Shown piece after piece: positions 1 to 7,979 of a stretch of DNA of 64,000 bases. Source of the stretch: DATEDA01 sp963827595 (GTDB lineage: Bacteria > Pseudomonadota > Gammaproteobacteria > Burkholderiales > SG8-39); NCBI GenBank assembly GCA_963827595.1, contig CAWHBT010000004.1, forward strand, positions 124,001 through 188,000. Reading direction: 5' to 3'. The notes under the pieces were generated by a model. The model did not search any database. It was not told the DNA's origin and was given only the letters and a program-made list of their open reading frames with translations. Numbering within the stretch: the first letter of the stretch is position 1; the number at the start of each line of letters is the position of its first letter. The translations under genes and the position numbers were made by a program.

Positions 1-633
1 CGGCAGCTTCTGATCCCGGCACAGCGCAAGCGCGGTCGCATCCATCACCCGCAGGTTTCGGCCGATCGCCTCGTCGAAGGTGACCCGCTGGTAGCGCTTC
101 GCGTCCGGGTTGGTCGCCGGATCGGCGGTGTACACGCCGTCCACCTTCGTCGCCTTCAGCACCACCTCGGCGCCGATCTCGCTGCCGCGGAGGGCGGCCG
201 CGGTGTCGGTGGTGAAGAACGGATTGCCCGTGCCGGCCGCGAAGATGACGATCCGGCCCTCCTCGAGATAGCGGATCGCCTTCGGGCGGATGTAGGGCTC
301 GACGATCTGCTCGATGTTGATCGCCGACTGCACCCGGGCGATGAGGCCTTTCTGGCGCATCACGTCGGCGAGCGCGAGGGCGTTCATGATCGTCGCCAGC
401 ATGCCCATGTAGTCGGCGGTGGCGCGGTCCATGCCGGCGGCGCCGAGCGCGACGCCGCGGAAGATGTTGCCCCCGCCGATCACCGCGCCGATCTCGACGC
501 CGAGCTGCGCGATCGTCGCCACCTCGTCGACGATCGTCTCGATGGTCTGCCGGTTGATGCCGAAGGGGTCGTCCCCCATCAGCGCCTCGCCGGAGAGCTT
601 TAGCAGGATCCGCTTGTAGCGGGGCTCGGCCAT
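1..633 (-). CDS. pyrH: UMP kinase (uridylate kinase), 3' end cut off by the window edge
   Basis: Bacterial-type UMP kinase, an amino-acid-kinase-fold enzyme that phosphorylates UMP to UDP in pyrimidine nucleotide synthesis. The reverse-strand frame opens at an ATG (633) with MAEPRYKRILLKLSGEALMG, the family's N-terminal phosphate-binding segment, followed by GGGNIFRG and later TGNPFFTTDTAAALRGSEI and KVDGVYTADP, all typical of PyrH. About 211 codons are present with no stop, so roughly the last 25-30 residues lie outside the window. It follows tsf after only 15 bases, giving the common order rpsB-tsf-pyrH, probably one transcript. Confidence 0.95.
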   Translation of the reverse strand, partial: MAEPRYKRILLKLSGEALMGDDPFGINRQTIETIVDEVATIAQLGVEIGAVIGGGNIFRGVALGAAGMDRATADYMGMLATIMNALALADVMRQKGLIARVQSAINIEQIVEPYIRPKAIRYLEEGRIVIFAAGTGNPFFTTDTAAALRGSEIGAEVVLKATKVDGVYTADPATNPDAKRYQRVTFDEAIGRNLRVMDATALALCRDQKLP

Positions 634-648
634 GGGTCGGCTCGCCCT

Positions 649-1528
649 CTAGCGCCCTGCCCCGGCCTGCGCCATCACCTCGGCAGCGAAATCACTGGCC
701 TTCTTCTCGATTCCTTCGCCGACGACCAGGAAGCGGTAGCCGCGCACCTTGGTCTTCTTCTCGTTCAGAGCCTTCTCGACTGTCAGCTTGTCGTTCATCA
801 CGAACGGCTGGCCGAGCAGCGTGATCTCCCCGAGGAACTTGTTGAGCGCGCCCTCGATCATCTTGGCCGCGATCTCGGGCGGCTTGCCCGACTCCTTGGC
901 GCGCGCCTCCTGCACGGCACGCTCGCGCGCGACGATCTCGGGGGCAACCTCGGCTTTCGACAGGAACTGCGGTTTCGCGAACGCGACATGCATCGCCACA
1001 CCCTTGCCCGACTCGTCGTCGCCCTCGTAGTCGACCATCACGCCGATCTTGACGCCGTGGAGATACTGCACGAGCTTCGCGTCGGTCTGCAGGCGCGCGA
1101 ACCGGCGGATCGCCATGTTCTCGCCGAGCTTCTGGATCAGCGCCTGCCGCTTCGCCTCGACGTTCTCGCCGCCGACGCTCAGCCTCGCGAGCGCGCCGAC
1201 GTCGGCGGGGTTCTCCCGCGCGACCACCTCGGCGAGCGCGCGTGCGAAACGCGAGGAACGCCTCGTTCTTCGCCACGAAGTCGGTTTCGCAGTTCAATTC
1301 GACCAGCGCCCCGAGCTTGCGATCGGGCGAGAGGTACGCGCCGATCACGCCCTCGGCGGCGATTCGGCCCGCCGCCTTGCTCGCTTTCGCGCCGCTCTTG
1401 ATGCGAAGGAGATCCTCCGCCTTCTTCAGATCGCCGCCCGCTTCCTCGAGCGCCCGCTTGCACTCCATCATGCCGAGCCCGGTGATCTCGCGCAGCTCCT
1501 TCACCAGCGCTGCGGTGATTTCCGCCAT
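649..1528 (-). CDS. tsf: elongation factor Ts, interrupted by a one-base frameshift
   Basis: EF-Ts is the guanine nucleotide exchange factor for EF-Tu. The N-terminal part (MAEITAALVKELREITGLGM, then NCETDFVAKNEAFLAF) is read from 1528, and the rest (ARENPADVGALARLS through DYEGDDESGKGVAMHVAF) lies in a neighbouring frame ending at a TAG at 649. Dropping one C from TTTCGCACG on the coding strand (plus position about 1246) restores FARALAEVVARENP, exactly what the family shows. With that correction the protein is 292 residues, normal for EF-Ts. Because the gene is essential and everything else is conserved, I infer a sequence error rather than a pseudogene. It sits between rpsB and pyrH. Confidence 0.93.
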
Positions 1529-1549
1529 GTTTCGCTCCTACTGATCGTG

Positions 1550-1574
1550 AAAAAGGGGGGCGTGGCCCCCCCTT
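1550..1574 (-). terminator. hairpin plus T-run between rpsB and tsf (partial terminator/attenuator)
   Basis: On the minus strand a run of six G faces a run of C (GGGGGGC-loop-GCCCCCC on either strand) and is followed directly by TTTTTC, the layout of an intrinsic terminator. It lies in the 70-base gap between rpsB and tsf. Since tsf and pyrH continue downstream with no obvious other promoter, partial termination that lowers tsf relative to rpsB is the likeliest role. A partial terminator at this junction is known in Escherichia coli. Confidence 0.6.
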
Positions 1575-1598
1575 GCGGCTGGCCTTCGGCGCGGTGCC

Positions 1599-2345
1599 TC
1601 ACGCTCCGCCCGCCTCCTCGACCTCGACGAACTCGTCGGCCGAGGCGGCGACGATCTCCTGGATGGACTGGTTGCGGCCCTCGAGGATGGCGTCGGCGAT
1701 GCCGCGGGCATAAAGCCGGATCGCACGGCTCGAGTCGTCGTTGCCCGGGATCACGTACGCGATGCCGTCGGGCGAGTGATTGGTATCGACCACGGCCACG
1801 ATCGGGATCTTGAGCTTCTTCGCCTCGGCCACGGCACCCTTGTGGTAGCCGACGTCGATCACGAACAGCGCATCGGGCGGGCCGTCGATCGTCTTGATGC
1901 CGCCGAGGCTCCGCTCGAGCTTGGCGAGCTCGCGCTGGAAGTGCAGCCCCTCCTTCTTCGACAGGCGCTCGACGCTGCCGTCGGCGATCTGCGCCTCCAT
2001 CTCCTTGAGGCGCTTGATCGACTGCTTCACGGTCTTGAAGTTGGTCAGCATTCCGCCGAGCCAGCGGTGGTCGACGAACGGCATCGCGCAGCGGATCGCC
2101 TCCTCGCGCACGATCTCGCGCGCCTGGCGCTTGGTGCCGACGAACAGCACCGTGCCCTTGTTCGAGGCGAGCTTGCGGACGAACGTCGCCGCCTCGTTGT
2201 ACAGCGCGAGCGTCTGCTCGAGATTGATGATGTGGATCTTGTTGCGGTGACCGAAGATGAACGGCGCCATCTTCGGGTTCCAGTAGCGGGTCTGGTGGCC
2301 GAAGTGGACGCCGGCCTCCAGCATCTGGCGCATCGTCGTGCTCAT
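1599..2345 (-). CDS. rpsB: 30S ribosomal protein S2
   Basis: Ribosomal protein S2, 248 residues, part of the small subunit near S1. The start is the ATG at 2345 (MSTTMRQMLEAGVHFGHQTR), which matches the family start and the HFGHQTRYWNPKM signature; a longer open frame upstream is not S2-like. Other family segments visible are FVGTKRQAREIVREEA, RWLGGMLTNFKT and PIVAVVDTNHSPDGI. First gene of the rpsB-tsf-pyrH transcript, behind a long leader. S2 is known to repress its own leader in enterobacteria; whether that holds here is inference. Confidence 0.98.
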   Translation of the reverse strand: MSTTMRQMLEAGVHFGHQTRYWNPKMAPFIFGHRNKIHIINLEQTLALYNEAATFVRKLASNKGTVLFVGTKRQAREIVREEAIRCAMPFVDHRWLGGMLTNFKTVKQSIKRLKEMEAQIADGSVERLSKKEGLHFQRELAKLERSLGGIKTIDGPPDALFVIDVGYHKGAVAEAKKLKIPIVAVVDTNHSPDGIAYVIPGNDDSSRAIRLYARGIADAILEGRNQSIQEIVAASADEFVEVEEAGGA

Positions 2346-2527
2346 GCAATTTCGCTCCGTATCAGGGTTGATCACTGACGCTCTGCCCGCAACTAACCCC
2401 GCATGCGGGGCACCCCAACAGGGCTGAGCGCGAAATTCGGGTGCGCCCCCACGGCGAAACCTGCCGCGGCCTCGGCGCACCCACCTTGCCGGCCGCGCGG
2501 CAACGCGCGCGGATCCCGTGCAAGATA
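2346..2527 (-). promoter_or_regulatory. rpsB 5' leader with GC-rich palindrome
   Basis: The 349-base gap between rpsB and map has no gene. From the candidate rpsB promoter the untranslated leader would be about 180 nt. It contains a perfect 14-base palindrome CCCCGCATGCGGGG at 2397-2410 and other GC-rich inverted segments. Long structured leaders upstream of rpsB serve S2 autoregulation in gammaproteobacteria. The role here is inferred from position and structure only, without a recognised S2-leader consensus. Confidence 0.4.
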
Positions 2528-2534
2528 ATCAGTG

Positions 2535-2564
2535 AGTTTAGCACGGACATCGCCAACGGCTCAA
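2535..2564 (-). promoter_or_regulatory. candidate sigma-70 promoter of rpsB-tsf-pyrH
   Basis: Reading the minus strand: TTGAGC (2564-2559), 18-base spacer, TAAACT (2540-2535) preceded by TGC, an extended -10 arrangement. Transcription would start near 2527. The surrounding 2520-2590 stretch is clearly more AT-rich than the genes, as expected for a promoter region. Confidence 0.5.
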
Positions 2565-2641
2565 GAATTGTCTTGTCAAACAGCCAATTAACAGCCCTCG
2601 CGCGGCCTACCTGCCGGCCGCCCGGGCGCCCCGTCCGCGGT

Positions 2642-2670
2642 TTGCCTCGCCCAGGGGGTTCCACTATCCT
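2642..2670 (+). promoter_or_regulatory. candidate sigma-70 promoter of map-glnD
   Basis: TTGCCT (2642-2647), 17-base spacer, TATCCT (2665-2670). The start point would be near 2677, leaving a leader of only about 18 bases before the map ATG at 2695, which has no clear Shine-Dalgarno sequence. Divergent from the rpsB promoter about 80 bases away. Confidence 0.4.
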
Positions 2671-2694
2671 CACGGCTTTTTTCGGTCGGTCCGG

Positions 2695-3501
2695 ATGGCG
2701 GTCGTCCTGAAGAGCGCGGCAGAGATCGAGCAGATGCGGGTCGCCGGACGGCTTGCGGCCGAAGTCCTCGATTTCGTCGCCGCGCAGGTCCGGCCCGGCA
2801 TCACCACCGACGCGCTCGACCGCCTGTGCCACGAGTACATGGTGAACGTGCAGCACACCGTTCCGGCGCCGCTCAACTACGCACCGCCCGGTTACCCGCC
2901 GTTCCCGAAATCGATCTGCACGTCCGTCAATCACCAGGTCTGCCACGGCGTGCCCGGCGACCGGGTGCTGAAGGCCGGCGACATCATGAACGTCGACATC
3001 ACCGTGATCCGCGACGGCTTCCACGGCGATACCAGCCGGATGTTCTGCGTCGGGGAGCCGTCGATCCAGGCCCGGCGCCTCTGCGAAATCACCTACGAAT
3101 GCATGTGGCTCGGCATTCTCGCGGTCCGGCCCGGCGCGTTCCTCGGCGACATCGGCGCGGCGATCCAGCGGCACGCCGAGCGCCACAACTACAGCGTGGT
3201 ACGCGAGTTCTGCGGGCACGGCATCGGCCGCAGGTTTCACGAGGAGCCGCAGGTGTTGCATTACGGCCGGCCCGGAACCGGCCTGCAGCTGCAGCCCGGC
3301 ATGATCTTCACCATCGAGCCGATGATCAACGCCGGACGGGCGGCGATCCGGGAGCTCGCCGACGGCTGGACCATCGTCACGAAGGACCACAGCCTCTCCG
3401 CGCAATGGGAGCACACGGTGCTGGTCACCGACGCTGGCTACGAGGTGCTCACGCTGTCGGCCGGCGCGCCGCCGATGCCCCACTCGCTCAAGGCGGCGTA
3501 G
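2695..3501 (+). CDS. map: type I methionine aminopeptidase
   Basis: Removes the initiator methionine from nascent proteins in the cytoplasm; a dinuclear metal enzyme. 268 residues. The five expected metal ligands are visible: D101 and D112 (in VDITVIRDGFHGDTS), H175 (CGHGIG), E208 (TIEPM) and E239 (QWEHTV), with H182 as the second conserved histidine. Length and motifs are standard for the bacterial type I enzyme. It lies divergent to rpsB and directly ahead of glnD; its TAG stop merges with the glnD ribosome-binding site (TAGGAGGT). Adjacency to rpsB and pyrH is conserved across proteobacteria. Confidence 0.97.
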   Translation: MAVVLKSAAEIEQMRVAGRLAAEVLDFVAAQVRPGITTDALDRLCHEYMVNVQHTVPAPLNYAPPGYPPFPKSICTSVNHQVCHGVPGDRVLKAGDIMNVDITVIRDGFHGDTSRMFCVGEPSIQARRLCEITYECMWLGILAVRPGAFLGDIGAAIQRHAERHNYSVVREFCGHGIGRRFHEEPQVLHYGRPGTGLQLQPGMIFTIEPMINAGRAAIRELADGWTIVTKDHSLSAQWEHTVLVTDAGYEVLTLSAGAPPMPHSLKAA

Positions 3502-3510
3502 GAGGTCGCC

Positions 3511-6093
3511 GTGGCCTCCGTCCCGGCCCGCCGCATCGAGACGCCGGGCCGCGTCATCGAGCTCCGGCAGCGTCTCGCCCGCGAACGCGCGGCCTTGTGG
3601 CAGGCGCCTGCGGGCGGGGCCAACGCAGCACGTCCCCTGCGGCAGTACCGCCAGCTCGTGGATGCCGCGCTGCGCGAGCTCTGGCGAGACGCCGCCCTGC
3701 CGCGGAGTCTGGCGCTCGTCGCGGTGGGCGGTTTCGGCCGCGGCGAGCTCTATCCGCACTCCGACGTCGACGTGCTGCTGCTCCTGCCGCCCAGGCTCGA
3801 CCCGAGCGGCGAGGCCGGCGTGGAACGGTTCGTCGGGCGGCTCTGGGACATCGGGATCGAGCTTGGCCACAGCGTGCGCACCGTCGAGCAATGCCGCGAG
3901 GAGTCCGCCAAGGACGTCACGGTCCAGACCTCCCTTCTCGAGGCCAGGCTCATCGCCGGAAGCCGCGCCCTGTTCCGGTCGCTCCACGACCGGCTGCACC
4001 GGAGCTTCGATGCCCAGGCGTTCTTCAAGGCCAAGCGGCTCGAGCAGGAGCAGCGGCACGCGAAGTACCAGGACAGTCCCTACAGCCTCGAGCCCAACCT
4101 GAAGGACGCGCCCGGGGGGTTGCGAGACCTCCAGGTCATCCTCTGGGTGAGCCGCGCGAGCGGGCTCGCGCAGGACTGGGGGGCGCTCGCGGCCCGCGGA
4201 CTCGTCACGCGCGAGGAAGCGGTGCAGCTGCGCCGCCATGCCGACTGGCTGGCCCGCGTTCGAATCCAGCTCCACCTGCTCGCCGGGCGGCGCGAGGACC
4301 GGATCCTCTTCGACTACCAGGACGCGCTCGCGCGGGCGTTCGGCTTCGCGGCGACGCCGACCAAGCGGGCGAGCGAAGTGTTCATGCAACGTTACTTCCG
4401 CACCGCCAAGGCGGTGACGCAGCTCAACACGATCCTGCTGCAGAACCTCGGGGCGGCGATCTTTCCCGCTTTCGACGCGCCGCCGGAGCCGATCAACGAG
4501 CGCTTCCAGGCGGTGCGGGAGCTGCTCGACGTCAAGGACCCCGCGGTCTTCGAACGCGAGCCCCGGGCGATCCTGGAGAGCTTCCTGCTGCTGCAGCAGC
4601 ATGCCGAGCTCAAGGGCATGACCGCACCCACGCTGCGGGCGCTCTGGCGCGCGCGGTACCGGATCGACGGGCGGTTCCGCCGCGATCCCGCGAACCGCGC
4701 GACCTTTCTCGCCATGCTGCAGCAGCCGCGCGGCGTCGTGCACGAGCTGCGCCGCATGAACCAGTACGGCATCCTCGGCCGCTATCTGCCGACCTTCGGC
4801 AAGATCGTCGGCCAGATGCAGCACGACCTGTTCCACGTCTACACCGTGGATCAGCACATTCTCATGGTCGTGCGCAACCTGCGCCGGTTCACGATGGTCG
4901 AGTTCGCGCACGAGTATCCGCTTTGCAGCCGGCTCGCCGCCGGCTTCGACCGCTGCTGGCTGCTGTACATCGCGGCGATGTTCCACGACATCGCCAAGGG
5001 CCGCGGCGGCGATCACTCCCACCTCGGCCGGATCGACGCGCGGCGCTTCTGCCGCGCCCACGGCCTGGCCGAGGACGACACCGCGCTGGTGGAGTTCCTG
5101 GTCGAGCATCACCTGACCATGTCGGCGGTGGCGCAGAAGCGGGATCTCGCGGATTCCGACGTGATTCACGGCTTCGCCGCGACGGTCAAGACCGAGCGGC
5201 GGCTGGTCGCGCTCTACCTGCTCACGGTCGCCGACATCCGCGGCACGAGCCCGAAGGTGTGGAACGCCTGGAAGGGCAAGCTGCTCGAGGATCTCTTCCG
5301 GCTGACGCGCCGGGTCCTGAGAGGCGATGCGGTCGGCTACGACCTGGACGTCCAGGCGAAGCAGGCCGAGGCGGTCCGGCTCATGCGCCTGTACGCCCTC
5401 TCGGAGCACGCCGGCGAGGCGCTATGGCGCGAGCTCGACGTCGCGTACTTCCTCCGGCACGAGCCGCAGGAGATCGCCTGGCAGACGCGCATGCTGCACT
5501 ACCGGGTCAATACCGACGCGCCAGTCGTCAAGGCACGGCTGTCGCCGATCGGCGAGGGCCTCCAGGTCATGATCTACGCCCGCGACGAGCGCGACCTCTT
5601 CGCCCGGATCTGCGGCTACTTCGAGTCGATCAGCTACTCGATCGTCGACGCGAAGATCCACACCACGCGCCACGGTTACGCGCTCGACACCTTCCTGGTT
5701 CTCGGCGCCGGCAAGTCGCACCACTACCGCGAGATGCTCAGCCTGATCGAGCACGAGCTCGCCGACCGCCTGGCGCGGCACGCGCCGCTCGCGGCGCCGG
5801 CGCGCGGCCGCGTCTCGCGCCAGCTCAAGCACTTCCCGATCACGCCCGAGGTGCACATCCGGCCCGACGAGAAGGGCCAGTATCACCTCGTCGCCATCAC
5901 CGCCGGCGATCGGCCCGGCCTGCTCTACTCGATCGCGCGGGTGTTCAGCCAGTACCTCGTCGACCTGCACACCGCGAAGATCGTCACGCTCGGCGAGCGG
6001 GCGGAGGACGTCTTCGTGGTGAGCGGGGACGCGCTCGGCAGCCCGAAGCGCGTGCTGCAGCTCGAGCAGGATCTGCTGACCGCGCTGCAGTGA
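3511..6093 (+). CDS. glnD: bifunctional [protein-PII] uridylyltransferase/uridylyl-removing enzyme
   Basis: GlnD senses glutamine and adds or removes UMP on PII proteins, controlling nitrogen assimilation. 860 residues from a GTG start with a strong AGGAGGT ribosome-binding site overlapping the map stop. Domains in order: nucleotidyltransferase with GGFGRGELYPHSDVDVLLLL (residues 73-92; catalytic D85 and D87), a central helical region, an HD phosphohydrolase domain (FHDIAKGRGGDHS near residue 490, then VEHHLTMS), and two C-terminal ACT domains (GLQVMIYARDERDLFARI near 680; DRPGLLYSIARVFSQYLVDL near 795). Full length, no missing catalytic residue seen. It ends six bases from the convergent def gene. 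Confidence 0.97.
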   Translation: MASVPARRIETPGRVIELRQRLARERAALWQAPAGGANAARPLRQYRQLVDAALRELWRDAALPRSLALVAVGGFGRGELYPHSDVDVLLLLPPRLDPSGEAGVERFVGRLWDIGIELGHSVRTVEQCREESAKDVTVQTSLLEARLIAGSRALFRSLHDRLHRSFDAQAFFKAKRLEQEQRHAKYQDSPYSLEPNLKDAPGGLRDLQVILWVSRASGLAQDWGALAARGLVTREEAVQLRRHADWLARVRIQLHLLAGRREDRILFDYQDALARAFGFAATPTKRASEVFMQRYFRTAKAVTQLNTILLQNLGAAIFPAFDAPPEPINERFQAVRELLDVKDPAVFEREPRAILESFLLLQQHAELKGMTAPTLRALWRARYRIDGRFRRDPANRATFLAMLQQPRGVVHELRRMNQYGILGRYLPTFGKIVGQMQHDLFHVYTVDQHILMVVRNLRRFTMVEFAHEYPLCSRLAAGFDRCWLLYIAAMFHDIAKGRGGDHSHLGRIDARRFCRAHGLAEDDTALVEFLVEHHLTMSAVAQKRDLADSDVIHGFAATVKTERRLVALYLLTVADIRGTSPKVWNAWKGKLLEDLFRLTRRVLRGDAVGYDLDVQAKQAEAVRLMRLYALSEHAGEALWRELDVAYFLRHEPQEIAWQTRMLHYRVNTDAPVVKARLSPIGEGLQVMIYARDERDLFARICGYFESISYSIVDAKIHTTRHGYALDTFLVLGAGKSHHYREMLSLIEHELADRLARHAPLAAPARGRVSRQLKHFPITPEVHIRPDEKGQYHLVAITAGDRPGLLYSIARVFSQYLVDLHTAKIVTLGERAEDVFVVSGDALGSPKRVLQLEQDLLTALQ

Positions 6094-6099
6094 CGCGCA

Positions 6100-6630
6100 C
6101 TAGTCGCCGCGGACGTTCTCCCCGGGGAACAGCGCTTCGGTGAACCCGAACTTCGTCAGGTCGCGGATCCGCATCGGATACAGGATACCGTCGAGGTGGT
6201 CGACTTCGTGCTGCACGACCACCGCGTGGAAGCCCTCGACCGTCCGATCGATCGGGACGCCGGTCCCGTCGAACCCGCGATAGCGCAGCCGGCGGAAACG
6301 CGGCACGAGCCCGCGCATCCCGGGCACCGAGAGGCAGCCTTCCCAGCCCTCGACCAGCTCGTCGCCGAGCGGCTCGAGCAGCGGATTGACCAGCACCGTG
6401 TCCGGGACCTCCTCGGCGTCCGGATAACGCGGGTTCCGGTGGACGCCGAAGATGACCACGCGCAAGCCGACCCCGATCTGCGGTGCGGCGAGGCCCGCGC
6501 CGTCGAGATCCGCCATCGTGTCCCGCATGTCGGCGATCAGCGCCTGGAGCTCGGGGGTCCCGAAGGCGGTGACCGGCCGCGCCTTCTCGAGCAGGCGCGG
6601 ATCGCCCAGCTTGAGTACCTCCCGGATCAT
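6100..6630 (-). CDS. def: peptide deformylase
   Basis: Removes the N-formyl group from nascent peptides, the step before methionine removal by Map. 176 residues. The three deformylase motifs are intact: GAGLAAPQIG (44-53), EGCLS (97-101, metal ligand C99) and QHEVDH (140-145, ligands H141 and H145, catalytic E142). The ATG at 6630 overlaps the TGA of mtnP (ATGA), so it is translationally coupled as the last gene of the smc-to-def run. Deformylase genes more often sit beside fmt, so this is probably a second def copy in the genome (inference). Confidence 0.95.
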   Translation of the reverse strand: MIREVLKLGDPRLLEKARPVTAFGTPELQALIADMRDTMADLDGAGLAAPQIGVGLRVVIFGVHRNPRYPDAEEVPDTVLVNPLLEPLGDELVEGWEGCLSVPGMRGLVPRFRRLRYRGFDGTGVPIDRTVEGFHAVVVQHEVDHLDGILYPMRIRDLTKFGFTEALFPGENVRGD

Positions 6631-7367
6631 CCCGGCGCGACCAGTTCATCGACGACTCGCCGCGCGCGCGCGATCGTCGCCTGCAAGGTCTGTTCGATGC
6701 GTTCGAGCCGGATGCCGGTGCGGCTCTCGCCCCGGCCGGCGGCGTGATTGACGACGACCGCGATCGCCGCGTACGGCAGTTCGAGCTCGCGCGCGAGCGC
6801 CGCTTCGGGCATCCCGGTCATGCCGACCACGTCCGCGCCGTCGCGTTCGAGGCGGTCGACCTCGGCGGCGGTTTCGAGGCGCGGGCCCTGCGTGGCCGCG
6901 TAGACCGCACCGTCCAGAACCGGTTCGCCGCACGCGCGCGCCGCGGCGAGGAGCCGCTGCCGGAGCGGCTCGGAGTACGGGCCGGTGAAGTCGACGTGGG
7001 ACACCGGCACGTCGCCGCCTTCGAAGAACGTCGACCGCCGCCCCCACGTGTAGTCGATGATCTGGTGCGGGATGACGAGCGTCCCGGGACCGAGGTCGGC
7101 CCGGATTCCGCCGACCGAGGCGACCGACACGATCTCGGTGACGCCCTCCTCGCGGAGCGCCCAGAGGTTCGCCCGGTAGTTGACCTCGTGCGGCGGGATC
7201 GTGTGCCCGTAGCCGTGTCGCGCGAGGAACGCCACGTCGCGGCCGCGGAGCTTGCCGAAGGTGAGCGCGCCGGAGGGCTCGCCGTAAGGCGTACGCGCTG
7301 CCTTGCGGAACGTGACCTCCAGACTTGCGAGCTGCGTCAGCCCGCTGCCGCCGATGATGGCGAGCAT
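6627..7367 (-). CDS. mtnP: methylthio-purine nucleoside phosphorylase (MTIP-like rather than MTAP-like)
   Basis: Member of the MTAP/PNP phosphorylase family, which splits a 5'-methylthio-purine nucleoside with phosphate into free base and 5-methylthioribose-1-phosphate. 246 residues; N-terminal IIGGSGL phosphate loop, ARHGYGHTIPPHEVNYRAN, and GADVVGMTGMPEA. Where human MTAP has TDYDC, with two aspartates reading the 6-amino group of adenine, this protein has VNHAA. Asparagine at that place is typical of enzymes for 6-oxopurines. Together with the directly upstream hpt (TGATG overlap), S-methyl-5'-thioinosine is the likelier substrate, giving hypoxanthine for Hpt. Specificity is inference. Confidence 0.85.
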   Translation of the reverse strand: MLAIIGGSGLTQLASLEVTFRKAARTPYGEPSGALTFGKLRGRDVAFLARHGYGHTIPPHEVNYRANLWALREEGVTEIVSVASVGGIRADLGPGTLVIPHQIIDYTWGRRSTFFEGGDVPVSHVDFTGPYSEPLRQRLLAAARACGEPVLDGAVYAATQGPRLETAAEVDRLERDGADVVGMTGMPEAALARELELPYAAIAVVVNHAAGRGESRTGIRLERIEQTLQATIARARRVVDELVAPG

Positions 7368-7912
7368 CACTGCTTCAGCGCATAGATGGCCGGCAGGTTC
7401 CGCCACAGGCCGTAAGCGTCGAGGCCGCACCCGAACACGAACCGGTCCGGGATCCTGACGCCGAGAAAGTCCGGCGTGATCGGCTTGCGGTCCGGCTTGA
7501 TCTTGTCGGTGAGCACGGCGACCTTGCAGGACGCGGCACCGCGTTCGAGCACCTTCGCCTTGATGGTGGCGAGCGTGTCGCCCGCATCGAGGATGTCGTC
7601 GACGACGAGCACGTGTCGCGCCCGCACCGCGTCGCCCGGCTCGACCTTCCAGTGGACGTGGCGGCCGTCGATCTCGTCGCCGTACCGGGAGGCGTGAACG
7701 TAGTCGAGGTGGAGCGGGAAGCGCAACAGGGGCAGCAGCCGGGCGCAGAAGAACAGTGCGCCGTTCATCACGCACAGCACGAGCGGGTAGCGGTCGCGGA
7801 ACTCGGCGCTGATGGCTTCCGCCACCTGCTCGATCGCGCGGTCGACCTCCGCCGCGGAGCAGACGAGGTCGGCCTCGTCGAGCATCTTCCACGCCTGTGC
7901 TGCAGTGAGCAT
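7367..7912 (-). CDS. hpt: hypoxanthine(-guanine) phosphoribosyltransferase
   Basis: Purine salvage enzyme converting hypoxanthine and/or guanine plus PRPP to IMP/GMP. 181 residues with the PRPP-binding motif VLVVDDILDAGDTL (residues 101-114), the N-terminal VLCVMNGALFF loop and C-terminal PDRFVFGCGLDAYGLWRNLP, which matches the hypoxanthine/guanine branch rather than other phosphoribosyltransferases. The stop shares one base with the mtnP start, so the two are coupled, suggesting that base released by the phosphorylase is recycled here. Starts at an ATG, 67 bases after galU. Confidence 0.93.
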   Translation of the reverse strand: MLTAAQAWKMLDEADLVCSAAEVDRAIEQVAEAISAEFRDRYPLVLCVMNGALFFCARLLPLLRFPLHLDYVHASRYGDEIDGRHVHWKVEPGDAVRARHVLVVDDILDAGDTLATIKAKVLERGAASCKVAVLTDKIKPDRKPITPDFLGVRIPDRFVFGCGLDAYGLWRNLPAIYALKQ

Positions 7913-7979
7913 CGCCCGGCGGCGAATACCAGAGAACGTCGACGCGACGAGTATATCTGATGGCTACGCGGCCAAGCGC

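Noticed and set aside
649..1528. Programmed frameshift in tsf
   Set aside because: No slippery site or stimulatory structure is visible, none is known for EF-Ts, and three other genes show the same one-base surplus.
2362..5409. Very long reverse open frame (over 1,000 codons) opposite map and glnD
   Set aside because: It is a GC-rich shadow: composition is dominated by Arg, Ala, Glu and Pro with no family features, while both map and glnD on the other strand carry full motifs.
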